Shown here in pieces: positions 10,938 through 24,118 of a DNA stretch of 64,000 nucleotides. Made by a program: the position numbers and the translations under genes. The notes below the pieces were generated by a model. It did not search any database. It was not told where the DNA came from and was given only the letters and a program-made list of their open reading frames with translations. The stretch comes from Ceratopteris richardii (taxonomy: Eukaryota > Streptophyta > Polypodiopsida > Polypodiales > Pteridaceae): the NCBI GenBank assembly GCA_020310875.1, contig CM035431.1:16051267-16115266 (forward strand). Reading direction: 5' to 3'. How positions within the stretch are numbered: position 1 is the stretch's first letter; each line of letters starts with the position of its first letter.

Positions 10938-11941
10938 TATTGGTTCAATCAGCAAGCCTAAATGCTTGGCTAATTACTCAAGACTACGCTTCATTTTATT
11001 TTATCAGGAAGAACTACATGTGAACCTATGCCTAGTTATCTTGAGCATAATTACTTTGGAAAAATGTAAAAGTCAAGAGAGTATAAATCTCATGAAGTTA
11101 GGGAGTTGAACCCACAACGTATGTGGTAAAAAGAATCAATTCCAATCATCCCTATACTATAGGAACATTTTTAGGTGAGGGAAATTCAAAATTCAGACTC
11201 AAGTCATGAGCATAAATAGAGATTATTTAGACGTGGAATAGGTCTACCATTTCTGAGAGTTTTGAGCTACATCATTGAGCACACATTGAGTTCAACTCAT
11301 GTATGCATAGTCGACTACACTTCCCTTGTATCATATGTACAGTTCTCTATTGCATCTTCATCATTAAAGTGATTTTGTAGACATGAGTTCTCTCTGTGTC
11401 CTTAATCATTTGCTCCACTTTAAGTTAGTATAGTTAGATGAACTCTCTACTATCTACATATCAAGTTTCATCAATTTTGACTCATCTAATCTCCAGATAT
11501 GAAATGAGAAAGTTGATTGTGTCTACATATCGCCGTGTTCCTAAAATGTCGGGATGACCCCCCCCCCCCTAAATTGTTGAACTCATTTCTTAGTATATAG
11601 TTCCTCTAAATTCATGAAATAACTTCCTATCGCTAGCTATACTCGAATTAGATGTGGGCAAAATTTCTTTGGTCAATTCATACCAGATTGTGAGCTCTGA
11701 GCAAAACACTGAGCATCTCCATTCCGAAATAGAAGGTTTTCTCACATTCCTTGCATATGCAAGTTATCCATTTTGATGTAAACTTTTGGGAATGATGTTC
11801 CAAAGTACTTAGTGGTTGTAATTGCATTAATATGACACCAAAGGAGTCTACTAAGCATCCCTAGAGTCAAGTTTGCAGGTGTAGAGCAGGTCTTGTGCAA
11901 CACCAGCTCATCTCTGGAACACACCTATCCATCTCATCACA
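10938..11941 (+). repeat. 5' LTR of copia I
   Basis: 1004 bp. The first bases read TATTGGTTCAATC where the family has TGTTGGTGCAATT (compare the minus-strand LTR start of J), so the terminal TG is mutated. It ends CATCTCATCACA just before the PBS. It contains a C run at about 11561-11570. Confidence 0.88.
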
Positions 11942-11942
11942 A

Positions 11943-11954
11943 TGGTATCAAAGC
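11943..11954 (+). other. Primer-binding site of I
   Basis: TGGTATCAAAGC, one mismatch from the initiator Met tRNA type, one base after the LTR. Confidence 0.85.
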
Positions 11955-11969
11955 AAAAACAAATCAACA

Positions 11970-14900
11970 TGTGAGATGGATTTCCTTCATCCATAGACAA
12001 ATTAGATAGAGGTAATTAATCAACTTGGTCACTTAGAATGGAGGCATATCTTCAAGAGAGAATCCTTTATTGTTACATTTTTGGAGATGATATGATGCCA
12101 ATCCTCAAAACCAAAGGACAACCAACTCAATAAGAACAAGAGATGTTAACCACATGGTGCTCAAATGATGCTCTAGCTAGGTCATACATTCTTAACTCAA
12201 TCTCTGATTTTTTACTTCCACACATTAGGAGTTGCAAGACTTCACAAGAGACTTGGAATGCTCTTGAAGCAATATTCTCATCAAGTACCAAGGCTAGGAA
12301 GAATCAACTATGGATGGAGTTCACCACACTCAAGAAGATGCCCAAGCAAAGTGTGATTAATTTTGTCATCAAGATGAAGGATCTAGTAGATCAACTGGGA
12401 GCATTGGAGAACTCATTGATGAAGAGTAGATAGTAAGGCAAGTGATCAATGGAATATAGGGAGATGAAGAATGGGAAGCTTTCACCACATCCATGGATCT
12501 CTACATGGACATGCAGGTTCCTGATTTTAACACCGTCATGGGACAATTGTTCACACATGAGGCAAAGCTTTTGAAGAATGGAAACAACTCAAAAGTAATC
12601 AATCCTCTTCCCGATATATAAATAAGAATAAGAATAAAGAAGGCAAAGGCAAAGGCAAAGGTAAAAACTCTGATGATGAAGGTAGTACCTCTCAAGCAAA
12701 CTTTGCAAGTAGAGGTAGAGGTTCAAGAGGAAAATGTAGAGGAGGAAGACAAGGTAGGCGGAGATCTCAAGGCTCCTCTCCATGTGCCATATGTGGCTTA
12801 ACTAATCACATTTACTGAGAATCATTTTAGGAATCATAGAAACCAAAGAGGAAGAGGATACAACAATAGAGGCTATGGGAGCTGAAGAGGTAGATTCAAC
12901 AATAACAACAACAATTCATACAACAACGATAATTATCAAGGAGGATACAAATGAAGGAGAGAATAAAACAATTATGTTGATGATCAAACTCAAGAGGACT
13001 CATTACTTCTTATGAAAATGACCATGAAGCAAGGTAAAGCAGATGAACATGTATTCTATATAGACTCAAGTTTCTCAAATAATGTAGTAGGGAATGTCTC
13101 TCTACTCTTAGACTTGGAGGACCCAAGAAATAGACATGAAGTCCAAACAGGAGATGACACAAGGAATCTTGTGGAGACGATAGGAAGTGTGAAGAGTTCA
13201 GATGATAATATGAACCTATTGATCAAGGTATTGTATGTGCCAATCATAACCAAAAATCTCATAAGTGTTGATCAGATTGTTGAAAAAGGATTGCATGTCA
13301 TATTCACAAAGAATGGAGCATTTGTTGAGGATCCATATCAAGGATTCAAGAGGATAGCAAGAGACGAAAATTTAGGTAGACACTTAACATTTGAGTTCCA
13401 AGATACTAGGAACATTGCATTGTTCAATTATGGTAGTCATACATTATCACAAGTGGAAATTTGGCACAAAAGGTTAGCTCATATAGGTGAAAGAGCTCTG
13501 AAGCAAATCATAGGGATTTGAGTGTGCTTGGATTACCAGATGCTCCAAGAAACACATGATTTACAAATGTAGTGCTTGTCAATTTGGCAAGTCTTACAAA
13601 CAACCATTCACAAAGAAGGGATATATTCATGGAGACCTATTGGAGCTAGTCCATACGGATGTAAGGGGTTCAAGAAAGGAGCCATCAGTCTCTGGATCTA
13701 GGTATTATGTGTCATCTATTGATAGAAGATGGACAATACTATACTTCATAACACATAAGGTGAAGTGTTTTCATGCTTTAAGAAATATCTTACATTAGTA
13801 AAAAATCAAAGAGGAAAGGCTTTGAAGAGGCTAAGGTTAGATGGAGGCAGAGAATATCTCTCCCATGACTTTGATTCTTATCTGCAAGTGACAGGGATCA
13901 AAAGAGAGATTACAACTAGGTGTAGTCCATAGCAAAATGGAGTGGCGGAAAGGAGGAATAAAACCATAGTGGAGGTTGAAAACTCAATGCTAAATGAGAA
14001 GAAGTTGCCCAATTACCTATGGGGAGAGGTTGTGTCCATAGACACCTATTTGATCAATAGACTCCCATCAAAAGCTTAGATGGGATGAAACTTTATGAAG
14101 CACGGAATGGAAGAAGACCAAACCTTGATTATTGCAGGATCTTTGGGTGCATAGCATATGCACACACACATTCACAAATCAAAGGCAAATTGGATCCAAA
14201 GGCAGAAGAAATGTATATTCATTGGCTATGAACTTAATCAAGAAGGTTATAGGCTATATAATCCAAGAAATAAAGGTTTCATTGTTAGTAGAGATGTTGT
14301 GTTTGATGAAAATAAATCTTTGTATGAAGATGATTGTAGGAAAATCAAACTTCCCTATGATCTAGAGGAAGAATTTCCAACATTGTCAAAGAGGAATGAG
14401 CATACACATGAAAAGTGATTCTAATGAAGACTAGAAGACCCCAAGAAGAGAAATCAATCCTTAGAACTTCAAAGGCAAAGCTAAAGTGCACGAGTTGAGA
14501 GATGTAGCAGAATCATCTCAACAAACTAGAAAGAGGTCTACTAGAGAAAAAAGGAAGCTAGAAATGTATGATTATGACACATCTTTGGTCACTAAACATT
14601 CCATTTACATTGCTCATGATACAAACTCAGAAGAACCATCAACATATTAAGAGGCCAAGGAGAAGCCTGAATGGAGACATGCCATGGAAGAAGGGATAGA
14701 AGCTCTACAAGAAAATGAAACTTGGGAATCAGTTCCCAAGAAACCATCTATGAAGGTCATTGGTTCAATGTGGATTCACAAGGTAAAGATGAATTTTGAT
14801 GGTTCAATTAATAGGTACAAATCAAGGCTTATAGCCAAAGGGTTTGCTCAAACCCAAGGTATTGATTATGAAGAGGCATTCTCACATGTGGCAAAGATGC

Positions 14901-16156
14901 CCACAATCACAATACTTAGGAGTGTATCATCTCCCAAGAATTGGAATATCGATCAAATGGATGTTAAAAATGAGTTCTTAAATGGTTGAATTTTAAAGGA
15001 GGTATACATGGCTCAACCTCATGGCCTCAAAGATCAATCATATCCAGAATATGTATGCAAGTTGAACAAAGCCTTGTATGGCTTGAAGCAAGCTCCTAGA
15101 TCTGGAATCATAGGTTAGTCACTTATTTGTACAATAAAGGATTGATGGTGAGCAAGGTGAATCCCTGTCTCTTCATAAAGAGGAACCACTGAGAGGTCAT
15201 ATACCTTTATGTGTATGTGGATCATATAATCATTACAGGTAATGATGGAGATGTAATCAAGAGTATTAAGGCTCAAATGAAGGAAGAGTTCAAGATCAAT
15301 GATATTGGTCTTCTCACATACTTCCTAGGTTTGGAAGTTGTATATACAGAGAAAGGTATATTCCCAACTCAAAGAAAGTACATTGAAGATATGCTCTCCA
15401 AGTTCAAAATGGAAAACACAAAGGTTGCAGGTACACACCCATGCAGATAAATCATAAACTAACTGCTCATGAAAGTGATTCAATTGAAGATGTGACTAGT
15501 TACCAAAGTTTACTTGGAAGCCTGAACTATGCTATTCTAATTGGAGTAGATATATTCTATGGATTTAGTGTGCTAATTTAGTTCATGCACACTCCAAGGA
15601 AGCCTCACATGGAAGCATCCAAAACAATCCTTAAGTATTTGAAGAGCACAATTAATGAAGGGTTATACTACCCTCTATAGATGTCAAATTATTTTCTGAT
15701 GCAAACTAGGCAGGATCAAAAGATGATAGGAGAAACACCTTAGGATATCTTACCTTTGTAGGTACCAAATTGATATCATCGTCATTAAGGAATCAAGCTA
15801 CAGTTGCTCTCTCATCAATTGAAGCTGAATACAGAGGACTTGCAAATGCTACTCCATAAGCTATGTGGATTAAGACCCTATATTCAGATTTAGGGTTGAA
15901 TACTTCTACTCCACACATATTTGGAGACAACATTAGTTCATTACATCTTGCTACTAAACCTATCTATCATGCCAAGAACAAACACATTGAAGTTCACTAC
16001 CATTATGTCAGGGAAAAGATCATGAATAAGGAGATACAACTTCTATATGTATCTACCAACCAAAAATGTGCAGATATGATGAGAAAAGCATTGGATGGAA
16101 GTAAATTAAGCAGGTTTAAGTCAATGATTGGTTTGCAAGAAATCATGAAGAATTGA
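11970..16156 (+). pseudogene. Broken gag-pol of copia I
   Basis: Pieces in order: gag about 11970-12990 (LDQL-type gag with a GKGKGKG-coding six-base repeat near 12640); PR 13040-13120, where the active site reads DSS instead of DSG; the pre-integrase region to 13521; IN 13556-14060 with CSACQFGK and HTDV; the post-IN region to 14418; RT 14684-15450 with QMDVKNEF and YVDH in place of YVDD; RNase H 15660-16156 ending near LQEIMKN. Many frameshifts and stops. Related to J and K throughout. Confidence 0.9.
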
Positions 16157-16173
16157 AGAATCAAGCATCTTAG

Positions 16174-16669
16174 GCTTGAAGGGGAGCTTTTGGTGCAATT
16201 ACCAAGCTTAAATGCTTGGCTAATTACTCAGAACTACACTTCATTTTATTTTGCAAGGATGAACCACATGTGAACCTATGCTTAGTTATTTTGAGCATAG
16301 TTACTTTGGATAAATGTAAAAGTCAAGAGAGTATAGAATCGCGTGAAGTAGAGAGCTGACCCATGACTTATGTGGTAGGAAGAATCAATTCCAATCATCC
16401 CTAAAGTGTAGGAATACTTTTAGGTGGAAATTCAAAATTCAAACTCAAGTGATGAGCATAAATAGAAATGATTTAGTCACGGGTAGGTGTGCCATTTTTG
16501 GGCGTTATGAGCTATATCATTGATCAAAAATTGAGCTAAACGCATGTATGCATAGTCCATTACACTTCCATTGTATCATATGATCATTAACATACACAAT
16601 TTGCTACGTTTTGTAAAGCATATCACTCTCTATAGTTCTTTGTTGCATCTTCATCATTACAATGATTTT
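16174..16669 (+). repeat. Polypurine tract and left part of the 3' LTR of I
   Basis: GCTTGAAGGGGAGC (16174-16187) is the polypurine tract. The LTR begins at 16188 (TTTTGGTGCAATT) and follows the 5' LTR to about 11370, then stops abruptly at 16669 where element K begins. Confidence 0.9.
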
Positions 16670-17317
16670 TGTTGGAGGAGATGGTGGATAGTCACAAGAG
16701 ATGAAGTGGTGTTGCTAGATCTTGCCTCACACCTACTAAGAATGATGGTTGGAGAGTGCAGTGGGCCTCTTTAACTAGCTAATGATCACAAATAATCATA
16801 TATAATGCTTGGAAGATGATCCACTAATCAATGGAACAAAACATATAGGTAGGAAGTTGATCCAAGAACAAGAACTTATTATTTTAGCTCCTACACTTGT
16901 TCAATGTTTTGAACAATTCTCTGAGCATAGCAACAATTGTCTTAATTCCTTTTGGGGAACTCTAATTAACTTAGTAAGCTATCAATCATGAGTGATTTCA
17001 TAAAAAATGATGGACTAAAGATGTTTAGCAAATCGTAGCATTATCCCGACATTTATGGGCTGCAACAGTCATTAGACTTGTGAGCAAAGATATGCTAATC
17101 TCTCACGATCATGACAAGAACTGCTAATGAAATTTTGTAGTTGTATAATAGACAACATGCTGAATCTAACATGTTTTAAATTATGGAAAATGATCAACTA
17201 GTCACTTAGAACAAGCTCTGAGAAGATCCTTGTTTTGATGGAGTTATAATAGAGAAGTGAAATGAGAATGTAATGATCATATATGTATTAAATTACATAC
17301 AAATACAATGTCATTGG
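16670..17317 (-). repeat. 3' LTR of K, left part
   Basis: Similar to but clearly diverged from the J LTR that starts at 17318 (both open with the GAGATGGNGGATA block). The last five bases, attgg, are the target duplication of J. Confidence 0.8.
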
Positions 17318-18380
17318 TGTTGAGAGAGATGGCGGATAATCAATCACAAGAGATGAGATGGTGTAGCTAAATCTTGCTTCACACCTGCTATAATTGATGG
17401 TTGGAGAGTGTTTTGGGCCTCCTTAGCTAGTGAATAAGCATGAATGATCATATGTGTTGCTTGGAAGATGATGCAGAAATGATAGTATCAAAACAGATAG
17501 GTAGACATATGAATCAATGCACAATTCTCGCTATTTTGGTTGAGAAGCCTGCTCAATATTTTACTCTATTCTCTAAGTATAGTAGCAATTAGCAAAATTC
17601 CTTTTGGAGAACTTAAATTAGCTTAATAAGCTAGCATTCATGATTGGAATCATCTAAAATGATAAACTATATGCTGAGAATTATCTTTAGCAAGTAGAGT
17701 AACACTCCTGACTTTTACGGGCTTACATAGTCACAGATCCATGAGCAATCTTTGATTAATATCTGATGATTACATGAACCAATGTAGATGAAACTTTGTA
17801 GGAGTAAAGTAGATAGTATGCTGAAATTTTCATGCTTTGAATCATGCAAAACGATGCACCACACAGTGAGAACCAGTTCATACAAGATCACTATTCTAAT
17901 AGAGTGTGATATAGATATGAGAGTAGGAAGTAATGAACATGTATAGACTAACTCATGTATAATTACAAGATCATTGGCAATAAGACATTTCTCAATGAGT
18001 GTAGGATGAGAGAGCTATATTATGAGCTCCTCTACACAATGAAAGTACAAAGGAGTGATCTCTGAACCTTGAGATACACGTGGGATCTTTTCCTCAAGTT
18101 TTTATTGCTTTGTGTTGAAGCCAAGTATTTGAATTTGAATTCAAATCTCCACCTAAAAGTCATCCTAAAGTATAGGATTGATTCTCTCTTGATTTTAGCT
18201 ACCAAATGATATGAGTTTGATGATTCCTAACTCCTCGTGGGTTTGCTTCACTTTTAGTAAGAGTAATTATACTCAAAGTTACAAGAGGTTGTACATATGA
18301 GACTTTGCAAGTGACATGCTATTACATCAAGCTTGTGTGTGTACATCAAGTATGTAGGCTTGGGCTTAATTGCACCAACA
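17318..18380 (-). repeat. 3' LTR of J
   Basis: 1063 bp, plus strand TGTTGAGAGAG to TTGCACCAACA, so intact TG/CA ends. The polypurine tract follows at 18381-18395 (minus GGCTTGAGCGGGATT). Confidence 0.92.
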
Positions 18381-21300
18381 AATCCCGCTCAAGCCTAACA
18401 TTCTACATTGCTCCTTGATCTCTTGCAGTCCAATCATCAGCTTCAATCTGTTCAACTTTGTTCCATCCAATGCTTTAGTAAGTAAATCTATACATTGCAA
18501 ATGAGTTGACACATATGCTAGCTGAATTTCTTTACTTAACAATTTCTCTCTAACATAATGATAATGCACTTCAATGTGCTTAGTCTTGGCATGGTACACA
18601 TGATTAGTAGCCAAATGAAGTGAGCTAGTATTATCTCCAAATATAGTTGGAGAGTAAGAATGTATCTCCAAATCTGCATACAAATGCTTAAGCCACATAG
18701 CTTCCTGAGTTGCATTGGCCAAACCTATATATTCTACTTCTATGGAAGATAAGGCCAAAGTTGGTTGCTTCTTGGATGACCATGATATTAGCTTTGAGCC
18801 TGCAAAAGATAGGTACCCTGAAGTGCTCCTCCTATCATCCTTGGAGCCAGCCCAATTTGCATCAGAAATAACTTTATATCTATTTCAGAAGTGAGGGGAT
18901 AGAATAACCCCTCATTCATTGTACCCTTTAGGTACTTAAGCACCCTCTTTGTAGCTTCTATGTGTGGCTTCCTTGGTACATGCATGAATTGACTCAGTGT
19001 ACTCACAGCATATGCAATATCTACGCTTGTGAGGGTAGCATAATTAAGACTACACACAAGTTGTTGATACCCTATAATATCATCAAGTGGTTCACCTTCA
19101 TGTGAACTTAGCTTATGATTGATCTCCATAGGAATACCTACATCCTTAGTGTTCTCCATTTTAAATTTGACTAACATATCATTTATGTACTTCCTTTGTG
19201 TGATGGATATACAAGAATTTGTATATACAAGATCTAAGCCAAGGAAATAGGTTAGCAACCCTAGATCACTCATTTTGAATCCCTTCATCAATTGAGCCTT
19301 GACCTGCTTGATTCCTTCATAATCATTACCTGTAATAATGATATCATCTACATAAACACACAAGTAGATGATCTCTGACTTATTCTTCTTCATAAACAAA
19401 GAAGAGTCTGCTTTGCTTGCTACAAAGTCTTGATCCTGAAAATAGGTAACAAGTCTATGATTCCAAGCTCTAGGAGCTTGCTTGAGACCATAGAGTGCTT
19501 TTCTTAGTTTGCATACATAACCTACTTTTTCCTCATCTTCAAATCTTGGTGGTTGTGCCATCTACACTTCTTCTGATATCCAATCATTCAAAAAATCATT
19601 CTTGACATCTAACTGATATAACTTCCAATTTTTTGATGCAGCAAGACTTACCAATACCCTGATTGCTGGCATCTTTGCCCCAGGTGAAAATGTTTCTTCG
19701 TAATCTACTCCATGTGTTTGGGCAAACCCTTTTTCCACTAGTCTTGCCTTGTACATATTTATAGAACCATCGGAGTTCTTTTTAACTTTATATATCCACC
19801 TTGAACCAATTACCTTCATGTCTAGTTTCTTGGGAACTAGGTCCCAAGTGTGATTCTCTTGCAATGCTTCCACTTCTTCTTGCATAGCATCTATCCACTC
19901 TTTCTTTTTCTTCTTCCAATGAAGAAGGCTCCTCTGCCATTGAATCTTTAGTGATGTACATAGAGTGCTTTGTGACTAAGGATGTATCATATCCATACCT
20001 TATGGGCTTCTTACTTTCTCTTTGTGACCTTCTGAAATCTTGATTGGAAAACTCGGGTAGATCCTCTAATTTCTTGTGTTTGTACTTTCCTCTTGACTTC
20101 CAAGCTTTGAAATCAACATGCTCCTCATGTTCTGATTTGATGTCCCCTTCTTGGTGTTGGTCTTCTTGAGTTAGGATTGGAAAGTCATTTTCCATATCAT
20201 ATGGTAGTTTAACTTTCCTGTAATCATCTTCAAACCAAGCGTTATTCTCATCAAAGACTACATCCCTTCTAACTATGAATTCTTTGTTAGTGGGATTATA
20301 AAGTCTATAGCCCTTTTGATTCTGATCATACCTAATGAATATGCACTTCTCAGCCTTAGGGTCAAGTTTCCCTCTGATTTGTGAAGGGATGTGTGCATAC
20401 GCAATGCACCCAAATATTTTGCAATGATCCAATGAGGGTCTCCTGCCATTCCAAGCTTCATATGGTGTCATACCATCCAATGACTTGAATGGAAGCCTAT
20501 TATCCAAATAGGTAGCTGTAGAAACAACTTCTTCCCACAAATAATTAGGTATTTGTTTCTCATTTAACATAGACCTAGATGCATCAACAATCAACCTGTT
20601 CCTTCTCTCTAACACTCCATTCAATTCAGGAGTATACCTAGTTGTTACTTCCCTCTTTATGCCTCTATCATGTAGGAATAAATCAAACTCATGTGAAAAG
20701 TACTCACCACCTCCATGAGACTTGATTCTCTTCAAGATTCTCCCTGTTTGGTTTTCCACTAATGCAAAGTATTTCTTAAACATGTAAACACCTCATCCTT
20801 ATGCTCCATAAAATAGAGAATTGTCCACTTACTGTAATCATCAATAAAAGAGACATAGTACCTTGAACCTGAGATGGATGGATCTTTGTTAGGACCCCAC
20901 ACATCAGTGTGTAAAAGGTCCAAATAATCTTCATGGATGTATCCTTTCCTGTTAAATGGTTGCCTATGAGCTTTGCCAAATTGGCAAGCTCCACATTTGT
21001 AGATCATATGCTTCTTGGTCACATTAGGAATCCCAAGAACACTTTGATCCCTACAAGTTTGCTTCAGATTTCTCTCTCCAATGTGCCCCAGACTCTTGTG
21101 TCATATTTCCAATTCAATTAGGGTTTGATTTCTATAACTGAATAGTGCTATGTTCCTTGTGTCTTCAATTTCAAAAGTAAACAATCTACCTGACTTTTCA
21201 CCTTTGGTTATCCTTTTGAATCCTTGTTGGGGGTCTTCCACATATGCTCCATGCTTTGTGAACCTAACTTGTAGACCTTCCTCTACTATCTGCCCAACAC

Positions 21301-22605
21301 TAATTAAATTTTTGGTTATGGTAGGCACATACAAAACTTTGCTTAAAACGTTCATACTACCATCTGATGTCTTAACATTTCCAATTTGCTTGACTAAATG
21401 CTTGGTGTCATCACCTGTTTGTACCTCATGCTTTCCCTTTGGTTCTTCTAGATCAGATAAGAGTGTTGCATTCCCTACCACATGATTTGAACAACCTGAG
21501 TCAATGTAAAAAAGATGTTCATCATCTTTACCTAGCTTGGATGTCATGTTCATAATGAGCAGAGAATCCTCTTGATCTTTAGTGTAGTTATTGAATTCCC
21601 TTCTTCCTCTAAAGCCTCCTTGATAGTTGTTGTTGTTGTTGTAGCTTTGATTGTAGTTGTGGTTGTAGTTGCCTCCACCATTGTTGTACCTGCCTTATGT
21701 TTGACCATAGCCTCCTCTATGGAAGCCTCTTCCTCTTTGGTTCCTTGTATTTTTGTAACATTCTTCAGTAGTGTGGTTGTTGAGACCACATATGTTGCAT
21801 GGTGAGTTGTTCTAGGGTCTCCCCCTACCTTGCTTACATGTTGTGCCCCTACCTCTAGTACATCTACCTCTTCCTGCATAATTGGCTTGAGAGGTACTAG
21901 CCTCTTCATCTTGTTTCTTACTTTTACCTTTATCCTTAGCTTTATTCTTATCTGTATAAAGGGCAGAAGATTGGTTACCTCTTGAGTTGTCACCATTTGT
22001 ATTGAGCTTTGCTTCATGGGTGAAGAGTTGTCCCATCAAGGTGTTTAGATCAGGTGTCTGCATATCCATGTAGAGATCCATTGTAGTGGTGAAGGATTCC
22101 CACTTATCATCATCTTTAACCCATTGATGATCTACCTCACTATGTGCTCTTCCTCTATCTCCTCTCCAATACTTGCAAGTTGGTTTGCAACATCCTTCAG
22201 TTTGGTTACATAGTCGGCTACTCCTTGCTTTGATTGCTTCTTGAGAGTTGTGAATTCAATCCACAATTGATTTTTCCTAGCTCTTGTGTTGGAGGCGAAG
22301 TATGTTGAAAGCACTTCCCAAGTCTCTTGGGAGGTTTTAAAATTTCTAACATGAGGTAACAAGAAATCAAAGATTGAGTTTAGTAAGTATGACCTTGCAA
22401 GAGCATCCTTTGCACACCATGTGGTTAGCTTCTCTTGCTCTTCCCTTGTTGGTTGATTCTTGCTCCTCAAAATTGGCATGTATTCATCTTTTAAGATGTA
22501 TCCATACAAGCTTCTTCTTTAGAGGTATGCTTGCATCCTTAGAAACCATGTTGAATAGTTGTTCTTGTCCAATTTGTCAATGAAGGATGGAAAATCATCT
22601 CCCAT
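18366..22605 (-). pseudogene. gag-pol of copia J, few lesions
   Basis: Minus strand from ATG 22605 (MGDDFPSFIDKLDKNNYSTW). Gag runs to about 21560, with an intact zinc knuckle near 21765-21805 (CNICGLNNHTTEEC). PR has FYIDSGCSNHVVGN near 21490. IN has CGACQFGK near 20990, HTDVWGP, a GGGEYFSHEF block near 20710, and NGVLERRN where relatives have NGVAERRN. RT 19885-19140 has QLDVKNDF and YVDD near 19355. RNase H runs to about 18400 with IEVEYIGL in place of IEAEYRGL. Lesions: a TAA early in gag near 22519, a stop near 21818, frameshifts around 21110-20990, between 19885 and 19788, at 19561 and near 18788. Confidence 0.92.
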
Positions 22606-22618
22606 CTTGATTGTGCTT

Positions 22619-22630
22619 GCTCTAATACCA
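22619..22630 (-). other. Primer-binding site of J
   Basis: Minus strand TGGTATTAGAGC, one base from the 5' LTR; initiator Met tRNA type with one change. Confidence 0.88.
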
Positions 22631-22631
22631 T

Positions 22632-23678
22632 TATTGAGAGAGATGGTGGATAATCACAAGAGATGAGCTAAATCTTGCTCCACACCTACTATAACTGATG
22701 GCTCGAGAGTTTTGTGGGCCTCATTAGCTAGCTAATAAGCATGAATGGTCATATATGTTTCTTGGAAGATGATGCACAAACGATAGTATCAAAACAGATA
22801 GGTAGGCATATGAATCAATGCACAATTCTTGCTATTTTGGTTGAGACACCTGCTCAATATTTTACTCAATTCTTTGAGTATATCAGCAATTAGAAAAATT
22901 CCTTTTGGAGAACTTTATTTAGCTTAATAAGCTACCATTCATGTTGGAATCATCTAAATTGATAAACTATACGCAGAGAATTATCTTTAGCAAGTAGAGT
23001 AACACTCCCGACTTTTATGGGCTTACACAGTCACAGACCCGTGAGCAACCTTTGATTAATATCTGATTATTACGTGAACCAATGTAGATGAGACTTTGTA
23101 GGAGTAGAAGAGACAGTATACTGAAGGTTTCATGCTTTGAATCATGCAAAAGGATGCACCACATAGTGAGAACCCGTTCATACAAGATCACTATTCTGAT
23201 AGAGTGTGATAGAGATATGAGAGTAGGAAGTAATGAACATGTATAGATTAACTCATGTATAACTACAAGATCATTGGAAATAAGGCATTGCTCAATGAGT
23301 GTAGGATAGAGAGCTATAGTATGAGCTCCTCTTCACAAGGAAAGTACAACGGAAAGATCTCTGAACCTCGAGATACATGTGGGATCTTTTCCTCTAGTTT
23401 GTATAACTTTGTGTTGGAGCCAATTATTTGAATTTGAATTCAAATCTCCGCCTAAAAGTCATCCTAAAGTATAGGATTGATTCTCTCTTAATTTAGCTAT
23501 GAAATGATATGATTTTGATGCTTCCTAACTCCCTGTGGGTTTGCTTCACTTTTAATAAGAGTAATTATACTCAAAGTTACAAGAGGTTGTACATATGAGA
23601 CTTTGCAAGTGACATGCTATTACGTCAAGCTTGTGTGTGTCCATCAAGTATGTAGGCTTGGGATTACTTGCACCAAAA
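22632..23678 (-). repeat. 5' LTR of J
   Basis: 1047 bp. Plus-strand ends read TATTGAGAG and CACCAAAA where the other LTR has TGTTGAGAG and CACCAACA, so both termini have since mutated. The target copy attgg follows. Confidence 0.92.
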
Positions 23679-23683
23679 ATTGG

Positions 23684-24103
23684 CAATCATACATTGCTCA
23701 ATGTGTGAGAGTTGAATGAGCTATGAGATAAGCTCTCACTTCATAATGAATGGCCTTTAAAATTATCTCACGGGCTGGAGATTCATGTGGGTCTTTTTTA
23801 TCCTCTTCTTGTAGTTATTCTTGGACCCAAAGTTTGAATTCAAATTCAAACATCTACCTAAAAGGCAAATCCTAAAGTATAGGATAGATTCCCTCAGCAC
23901 TCAACAACCAAATGATTCGTGATTTTAGAGCTTCCTAACTCCTCGTGGATGTGGACCACTTTTACAAGGACAAATGTGAAGGAGTTTTACAAGAGGGTGA
24001 TCATATGAAGCCTTGTACAAGTTATGCCAATAAATTAATCATGAGCTAATTAACCAAGTATGTGAGCTTGGTTGAAATTGCACCAACAGCTCCCCCTCAA
24101 GCC
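23684..24103 (-). repeat. 3' LTR of K, right part, and polypurine tract
   Basis: The K LTR resumes after the J duplication and ends CACCAACA at 24088. The tract at 24089-24103 reads GGCTTGAGGGGGAGC on the minus strand. Confidence 0.88.
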
Positions 24104-24118
24104 TAACATGCTTTGTCT

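Larger units (their letters stand above)
17318..23678 (-). mobile_element. Copia element J, innermost of the nest
   Basis: A 6361-bp minus-strand copia with both LTRs (17318-18380 and 22632-23678), PBS, polypurine tract and a full set of domains. The target duplication attgg is perfect (17313-17317 and 23679-23683) and lies within the 3' LTR of K. The LTRs differ at several percent of sites and in length (1063 and 1047 bp), so J is much older than B or P although it is the youngest of this nest. Confidence 0.94.

Noticed and set aside
21550..22017. 155-codon Thr/Lys-rich frame in J
   Set aside because: It is a shifted reading of gag over low-complexity TTG/GTA repeats; the gag frame with its zinc knuckle lies in the other phase.
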